A DNA stretch of 64,000 nt. Origin: JABDPF01 sp036351055. Its GTDB lineage: Bacteria; Pseudomonadota; Gammaproteobacteria; Xanthomonadales; SZUA-36. Where the stretch lies: contig JAZBOH010000125.1 in assembly GCA_036351055.1 (NCBI GenBank), positions 73,689 through 137,688 of the forward strand, given 5' to 3'. This document shows, piece after piece, positions 59,653 through 64,000 of the stretch (the stretch's first letter is position 1; each line of letters opens with the position of its first letter). Position numbers and translations under genes: made by a program. Below the pieces are notes generated by a model. The model had not been told where the DNA came from. It worked only from the letters and a program-made list of their open reading frames with translations, and did no database searches.

Positions 59653-61983
59653 CTAGCCTCCAATGAACTGCTGGATGATTTTCCACTGTGCCTCACCATG
59701 CATGCCGGCCTGCTCAAGACAGACATCACCCGGGCCGGACCCCAGGAAGGCGCCCTTCTTCCACGGATAGTGGGTGAATTCACGGCCCCGCTCTGAGGTG
59801 ACCCAGCGATAAGTCGTGCCCACGGTAAAGCCGGAGAACATCATCGCGGAGGCGGCGGCCGAGGCGGGGAAGATCTCGTTTCGCTCTTCCTCGCCCAGGC
59901 GGTCGAACAGTTCCGCGCTGGAAACATAGTACACGTCCAGGTTGATGCCCTTCTCCTCGAGGTGAGGCAACACACCGTTGATGAAGCCGTAAGCCACATC
60001 CGAACCCTGGTACACGATGGTTGCATCGGGTTTGCCGTTGGCTTCAAGCAGTTTATAGACGCCCTTCACGGAAGCTTCTGCCGGGGCCAGGCCGAGCGCC
60101 TCGCGATCGACGACGACTTCGGACGGCCGGGTCACGTACGGCGCCAACACCGCGGGGCGTTGCAGCAGGGACTCGATGGTCAGCGGCCAAAGTTCGTTCG
60201 GATCCCAGGGCGTCAGGGTGATCATCACGTCGCCCGGGAAGTTCTCCTGGAAGACCTGCAAAGCCTGCGGTTCGGCGTGGGTCGGGCCGTCTTCGCCGGT
60301 CTTCACACCGGCGTGGCCGCATACGACCACGAAGGTCTTGTTGGGCTCGCCCGGCGCACGGTGGCGCAGGGTCTGCATGCCGATACCGTGGGTCTTGGCG
60401 CAGATCACGTTGAGTGGTGCGATAAAGGCGCCGTAGGAAGAGCCCACCGCGATCTGGTGACCCACGGTGGCGATACCGGAGCAGATGCCCCCCATGGCGT
60501 CTTCGGTGATACCGCCGGCGGAGAACAGGCGGGATTCCGGATTGGTTTCCGGGTGCCAGAAGCCGCTGCCCATGCCCTTGGTGATACTGGAAATATTGGT
60601 CGAGCCATACAGGTCGGCTGCTGCCGCGAACACGGCGCCGTTGGTCAGCAAGTTGACCTGGTTCAATGTCTGCCCTAGCGCGCCGCGCAGGGTCTGCTTG
60701 GAGCCTACTTCATAAGTCAACTCTTCCGGGCGTTCGAACGGTGAGATAGCGCCTTTTTCGTACAGCTTATTCAACTGGGGTGCATTGTCGCGCAGGCTGC
60801 GCGGCGCATCCGCCAGGCGCTGCCTGGCATTGACGATCCAGTCCGAAAGCTGGCGGGTCAGGGCCATGTTGTTCTCGAACGCACTGCGGATGGTCAGCAG
60901 CGACTCGTAGAAAGCCTGCTCAACCTTAACCGCGTCCTTTTCACCTTCGAAGCGCGGGAAGGAAATGCCGGTTTTTTCTTCGAAAGGCCGCAGGGATTCG
61001 AGGTATTCAGCACTGTAGAAACCGTGCCCGGCGCCATGGGACTTGCAGCCTTCGATACCGTATTTCCAGCCCTTGACCGTGCGGTAGACGATGCCGGTCG
61101 GCCGGCCGTTATCCAGGGCCTCTGCCTGTTTCTGCGCTTCGCGGATCTGGGCAAAATCGAATCCGTCCGGCACATAGACTACGTTGAAACCGTTCATCAG
61201 CAGCAGGTCGATGGGATCCCACTGCACGTACTCGCCGGCTTCGGCGCCGTCACGCGTGACCCTATTGGAGTCGATCGATGCCTGGTTCCAGTCGACATGG
61301 AAGTAGAAATTGTCCAAGCCGGAAGTGGCGGCGGCGGCCAGGGCCTCCGCGACGCGTCCGGGTGTCATGCCGCCTTCGCCCTCGATCACGTGCACGGCGG
61401 GTGCATGGTCGCGGTGCATGTCTTTCAGGGTCAGGGCCAGGCCTACGGAGGCGCCGACGCCAACGCCACTCGGGCCGGTAGACAGCCAGACAAACGGGGT
61501 TTCCGGTGTGGGGTGGCCGTCGAGCGGCTTGGAGCCGAACTCTTTGAACAGCGGGGTGCTGGTGATCGGGTTCTTGCGGAAACCGAGGATGTCCTCCAGG
61601 CGCATCTGCTGGCGCACGTCGTCTGGCAACTGGTCCGGGTCGACCAGGCGTACGACTTCGTTGCGCAGGGCGGACATGGCGTACAGCCCCAGGGCCTTGT
61701 GGCCGGCTGCGTAGGACAGGATGTCCGCGGTACGGTCCATCGGGTCGCTGATACTGTAATCCATGCGGTTGAAAACCAGCGACTGCACGATGCGGCCGGA
61801 TGAAACACTGCCGCCCGGGTGACCGGAAGAAGCGTGGTTGAACATCACCGAGCACAGTGTGCGGTAACACAGATCGAAGAATTCGAGGCTGTCCTGCTGA
61901 CCGGCGGGCAGTGCGGGGCACTGTTCGGGGTCCAGTGAAATGAACTCGATGCCACGCTCTTTGAGGTTGAAGTCGTATGACAT
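59653..61983 (-). CDS. Transketolase-like enzyme, long divergent form
   Basis: 776 aa, over 100 residues longer than E. coli TktA (663 aa). It uses thiamine diphosphate. Seen are FNHASSGHPGGSVSSG (N-terminal, usual SGHPG), a changed TPP-Mg motif VIEGEGGMTPGRVAEALAAA with VDWNQASID downstream (normally GDG...NN), and VKTGEDGPTHAEPQALQ in the pyrimidine domain. Transketolases move two-carbon ketol units; hydroxypyruvate is a classic donor. AAGGAG lies 7 bases before the ATG, and the gene follows the aminotransferase by 17 bases, so they share a transcript. Confidence 0.85.
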   Translation of the reverse strand: MSYDFNLKERGIEFISLDPEQCPALPAGQQDSLEFFDLCYRTLCSVMFNHASSGHPGGSVSSGRIVQSLVFNRMDYSISDPMDRTADILSYAAGHKALGLYAMSALRNEVVRLVDPDQLPDDVRQQMRLEDILGFRKNPITSTPLFKEFGSKPLDGHPTPETPFVWLSTGPSGVGVGASVGLALTLKDMHRDHAPAVHVIEGEGGMTPGRVAEALAAAATSGLDNFYFHVDWNQASIDSNRVTRDGAEAGEYVQWDPIDLLLMNGFNVVYVPDGFDFAQIREAQKQAEALDNGRPTGIVYRTVKGWKYGIEGCKSHGAGHGFYSAEYLESLRPFEEKTGISFPRFEGEKDAVKVEQAFYESLLTIRSAFENNMALTRQLSDWIVNARQRLADAPRSLRDNAPQLNKLYEKGAISPFERPEELTYEVGSKQTLRGALGQTLNQVNLLTNGAVFAAAADLYGSTNISSITKGMGSGFWHPETNPESRLFSAGGITEDAMGGICSGIATVGHQIAVGSSYGAFIAPLNVICAKTHGIGMQTLRHRAPGEPNKTFVVVCGHAGVKTGEDGPTHAEPQALQVFQENFPGDVMITLTPWDPNELWPLTIESLLQRPAVLAPYVTRPSEVVVDREALGLAPAEASVKGVYKLLEANGKPDATIVYQGSDVAYGFINGVLPHLEEKGINLDVYYVSSAELFDRLGEEERNEIFPASAAASAMMFSGFTVGTTYRWVTSERGREFTHYPWKKGAFLGSGPGDVCLEQAGMHGEAQWKIIQQFIGG

Positions 61984-62000
61984 GGTGTGCTCCTTGTTTT

Positions 62001-63299
62001 TTATGAAAAGTGTTCGCCGGCTTCCATAAACCGGGCAAACCCTTCTTTGTCGTTGATGGCTTCAGCCATGCGCTGCATGCCGATCTTCAGGTCTTCCAGG
62101 CCGGTTGCGATTGAAAGGCGCAGGAAATGCATGTTTTCGGTGCCGATCTGGCCAAAGGACTTGCGGTCCATGGTGGCCACGCAGTAGTTCCACAGCAGGA
62201 ACATCTGGAACAGCGTGGACGGGCTGGTGGTGGCCTGGATTTCCGCAGGCAGCCGGGCAAAGGCCTTGTCGATACCCAGGTCTTTCACGACACCGGCGAT
62301 ATTGGGGAACACGTAAAACGCACCCTTGGGTGACTGGCAACTCACGCCCGGCATGGCGTTCAGAGCGTCGACCACGAAATCGCGGCGGCGCTGGAAAGCT
62401 TCGTTCATCGTGGCGATGGAGACCTTGCTTTCCGGCGCTTCGATGGCAAGCCTTGCACCTTCCTGGTTGTAGGGCGGAATGCAGGAGAAGTAGTTGATGT
62501 TCAGGTTGGTGAACAGCTTGGCTTCCTCGACGTTCGGAAATACCACCCAGCCGATGCGGCCGCCGGTCCAGGAATAGGACTTGGAAGCACCGGTGGCAAT
62601 CAGGACCTTGTCCTGCATGCCTTCAACGGAAGCGATGGAATAGTTCCTGGCGCCGTCGAACAGGATGTTCTCGTAAATCTCGTCGGAATAGATCCGGACA
62701 TTCGGATCGCACTTGCGCTTGATGACGTCCGCGATCTCTTCCAACTGTTCTTTTGAAGCCACGCCGCCCGTGGGGTTGGACGGGAAGTTCATGAAAATGA
62801 GCTTGGTTCTTGGCGTGATCAGTTTCTCGAGATCTGCGCCGGTAAAGCTGAAACCGATCTCTTCCCGTAAATGCAGTGGCACCGGAACAGCGCCGACGTA
62901 ACGGATAAAGGACTCGTAGATCGGAAACCCGGGGCTCGGGTAAATGATCTCGTCGCCGGGGTTGGTATAGGTCTGCTGGCACAGGCCGATCGGCGGCTTA
63001 CCACCCGGGAATACCACCACCTGTTCCGGTGAGTACTCCAGTCCGCGCGCTTCGCCAATGTATTTCGCAACGGCTTTGCGCAGGCTCGGAACACCCTGCG
63101 GGTTGGTGTAGTGGACGTTGTCCAGGTCCAGTTGGCGTTTTACTTCATCGCGGATGTGCGTGGGAAGCGGAAAATCGGGTTCGCCCAGGTTGCACTTGAT
63201 GACCTTGTTGCCCGCCTCTTCCAGTGCGGCAATGTAAGGTCCAACCCTGAAGGCGTTTTCGGTGGCGATGCGAGATGTACGTTTGGAGATGAGGTCCAT
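62001..63299 (-). CDS. Class I/II PLP aminotransferase
   Basis: 432 aa. It begins MDLISKRTSRIATENAFRV, then NLGEPDFPLP, FMNFPSNPTGGVAS and the PLP lysine in ATGASKSYSWTGGRIGW; the substrate Arg is in FLRLSIA. The fold-type I aspartate aminotransferase layout is kept, with an insert before the last helices (STLFQMFLLWNYC). Amino donor unknown; serine, alanine or glycine are candidates from context. The ATG at 63299 follows the LysR-divergent region and is the first gene of the run toward transketolase and gcvT-glyA. Confidence 0.9.
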   Translation of the reverse strand: MDLISKRTSRIATENAFRVGPYIAALEEAGNKVIKCNLGEPDFPLPTHIRDEVKRQLDLDNVHYTNPQGVPSLRKAVAKYIGEARGLEYSPEQVVVFPGGKPPIGLCQQTYTNPGDEIIYPSPGFPIYESFIRYVGAVPVPLHLREEIGFSFTGADLEKLITPRTKLIFMNFPSNPTGGVASKEQLEEIADVIKRKCDPNVRIYSDEIYENILFDGARNYSIASVEGMQDKVLIATGASKSYSWTGGRIGWVVFPNVEEAKLFTNLNINYFSCIPPYNQEGARLAIEAPESKVSIATMNEAFQRRRDFVVDALNAMPGVSCQSPKGAFYVFPNIAGVVKDLGIDKAFARLPAEIQATTSPSTLFQMFLLWNYCVATMDRKSFGQIGTENMHFLRLSIATGLEDLKIGMQRMAEAINDKEGFARFMEAGEHFS

Positions 63300-63510
63300 T
63301 TTGTGCCCTGCCCATGTGCTTCGAATAAAAGACCCAACCACGGTTTCCCGCGGCCGGGTGGTCCGGACTGGTGTGATTGCCCTCAACGCCTGTCTCAAGC
63401 GGTTCTGGCCGGTTTTCCGGCTCTTTGTCCATCTTCATCCTAAGGAATAGCTATCCATTTGTGAAATTTATATTTAATATATTTAGATAAGAAAATTAAA
63501 TGGATGGCCG
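63300..63510. promoter_or_regulatory. Divergent aminotransferase/LysR control region
   Basis: The gap is GC-rich near the aminotransferase and very AT-rich near the LysR gene (63458-63500). An 8-bp inverted repeat, ATCCATTT (63453-63460) and AAATGGAT (63498-63505), flanks the AT-rich core. It is a likely regulator-binding and promoter zone, but I cannot assign exact hexamers. Confidence 0.4.
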
Positions 63511-64000
63511 ATGCGTAACCTGCCAATAGAATGTTTGCGTTCCTTTGTTACCGTGTCCGAAGTCCAGGGCTTCACGCAGGCCGGACAGTTGCTGGGCAGA
63601 TCCCAGCCGGCGATCAGCCTGCAGATCAAGAAACTGGAAGACCTGATCGGTTCCCAGGTATTCGTGCGCGGCGGCCACCAGCTCGATCTGACGCCGACCG
63701 GGCTGCGCATGCTGGACTATTCACGGCAAATCCTGGCGTTAAACGATGAGGCCCTGGCCGAGCTGTCGGCGCCCACCATCTCCGGGCGTATCCGCTGCGG
63801 CATTCCCAGTGAGTTTGCGACCATCCTGCTGCCCAGGGTGCTGGGCCGGTTTTCTCATTCCTACCCGGCAGTGACACTGGAGATCCACTGCGACCTGAGC
63901 ATGAACCTGGTGGCAGACCAGTTGAATCCCTACGACCTGATTCTTGCTTTACGCGACAAAGCCGAGGACAAGGGCGCTTCCTATATCGGGTCTGATGAAC
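63511..64000 (+). CDS. LysR-family regulator, 5' part only
   Basis: 163 codons are seen before the right edge cuts the gene. The helix-turn-helix is FTQAGQLLGRSQPAISLQIKKLEDLIG, followed by the start of the co-inducer domain (ISGRIRCGIPSEFATILLPRVLGRF). The ATG at 63511 is out of frame with two nearby upstream ATGs and begins the standard MRNLPIECLRSFVTV. It is divergent from the aminotransferase operon and likely controls it; the signal could be an amino acid or one-carbon compound. Confidence 0.9.
   Translation, partial: MRNLPIECLRSFVTVSEVQGFTQAGQLLGRSQPAISLQIKKLEDLIGSQVFVRGGHQLDLTPTGLRMLDYSRQILALNDEALAELSAPTISGRIRCGIPSEFATILLPRVLGRFSHSYPAVTLEIHCDLSMNLVADQLNPYDLILALRDKAEDKGASYIGSDE

Noticed and set aside
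61024..61803. Long plus-strand open frames opposite the transketolase and other high-GC genes
   Set aside because: They are antisense shadows of strongly conserved minus-strand genes and have no family motifs of their own.

Overview
The window is high-GC DNA (roughly 58-60% by eye) from a gammaproteobacterium. The evidence is a DbpA helicase, the O2-independent ubiquinone genes ubiT/U/V, class II FNR sites, a Fur box, and the DUF1302-DUF1329-YCF48-RND envelope cluster common in marine Gammaproteobacteria. A Woeseiaceae-like or related marine lineage is possible, but that is inference. I see no rRNA, tRNA, CRISPR array, prophage or transposase gene.

Layout. 1-4.2 kb: start of a CoA-transferase gene, a KamA-family aminomutase, a divergent LysR regulator and dbpA. 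4.2-16.1 kb: one long minus-strand envelope cluster (penicillin-acylase-like hydrolase, Pla-1/cef-type lipase, DUF1302, DUF1329, YCF48 repeat protein, RND exporter). 16.3-19.3 kb: two divergent MFS/POT-like carriers. 19.3-24.5 kb: a membrane spermidine-synthase-like protein, an exported Pcm, a Memo-like protein and the divergent AmrS radical SAM enzyme. 24.5-30.3 kb: an SDR, a PEBP protein, an NSS symporter and a Fur-box-controlled trio (porin, flavinylated FMN-binding protein, PepSY-type membrane protein). 30.4-38.9 kb: proline/aldehyde catabolism genes, an XRE/4-TM pair, trpB, an M28 peptidase and a TPR-sulfotransferase. 38.9-44 kb: a low-oxygen quinone module (rquA, ubiD, ubiV, ubiU, divergent ubiT) with FNR sites placed at about -41 of three promoters. 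44-51.3 kb: YbaK, GST, a Tat-exported SDR, a gluconate-dehydrogenase-like pair, an exported RidA and a lipoprotein amidohydrolase. 51.3-56.6 kb: a UvrD-type helicase, a NodZ-like glycosyltransferase and an AT-richer FadL porin, separated by four copies of a composite repeat. 56.6-64 kb: a small membrane protein, then a GcvT-SHMT fusion, an unusual transketolase, an aminotransferase and a divergent LysR gene.

Two things stand out. First, four copies of a three-part palindromic element sit between single genes at 51.3-56.6 kb. All are exactly 141 bp from first G to last C and have the same internal spacings, although their hairpin loops have diverged. Two subtypes alternate along the array: one lies between convergent gene ends, the other between divergent gene starts. 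A second, shorter palindrome family (GGGGTCAGAG type) marks three other gene ends. Second, the aminotransferase, transketolase and GcvT-SHMT genes could together turn C1 units plus glycine into serine, hydroxypyruvate and transketolase-borne C2 units. I know of no described pathway organised this way.
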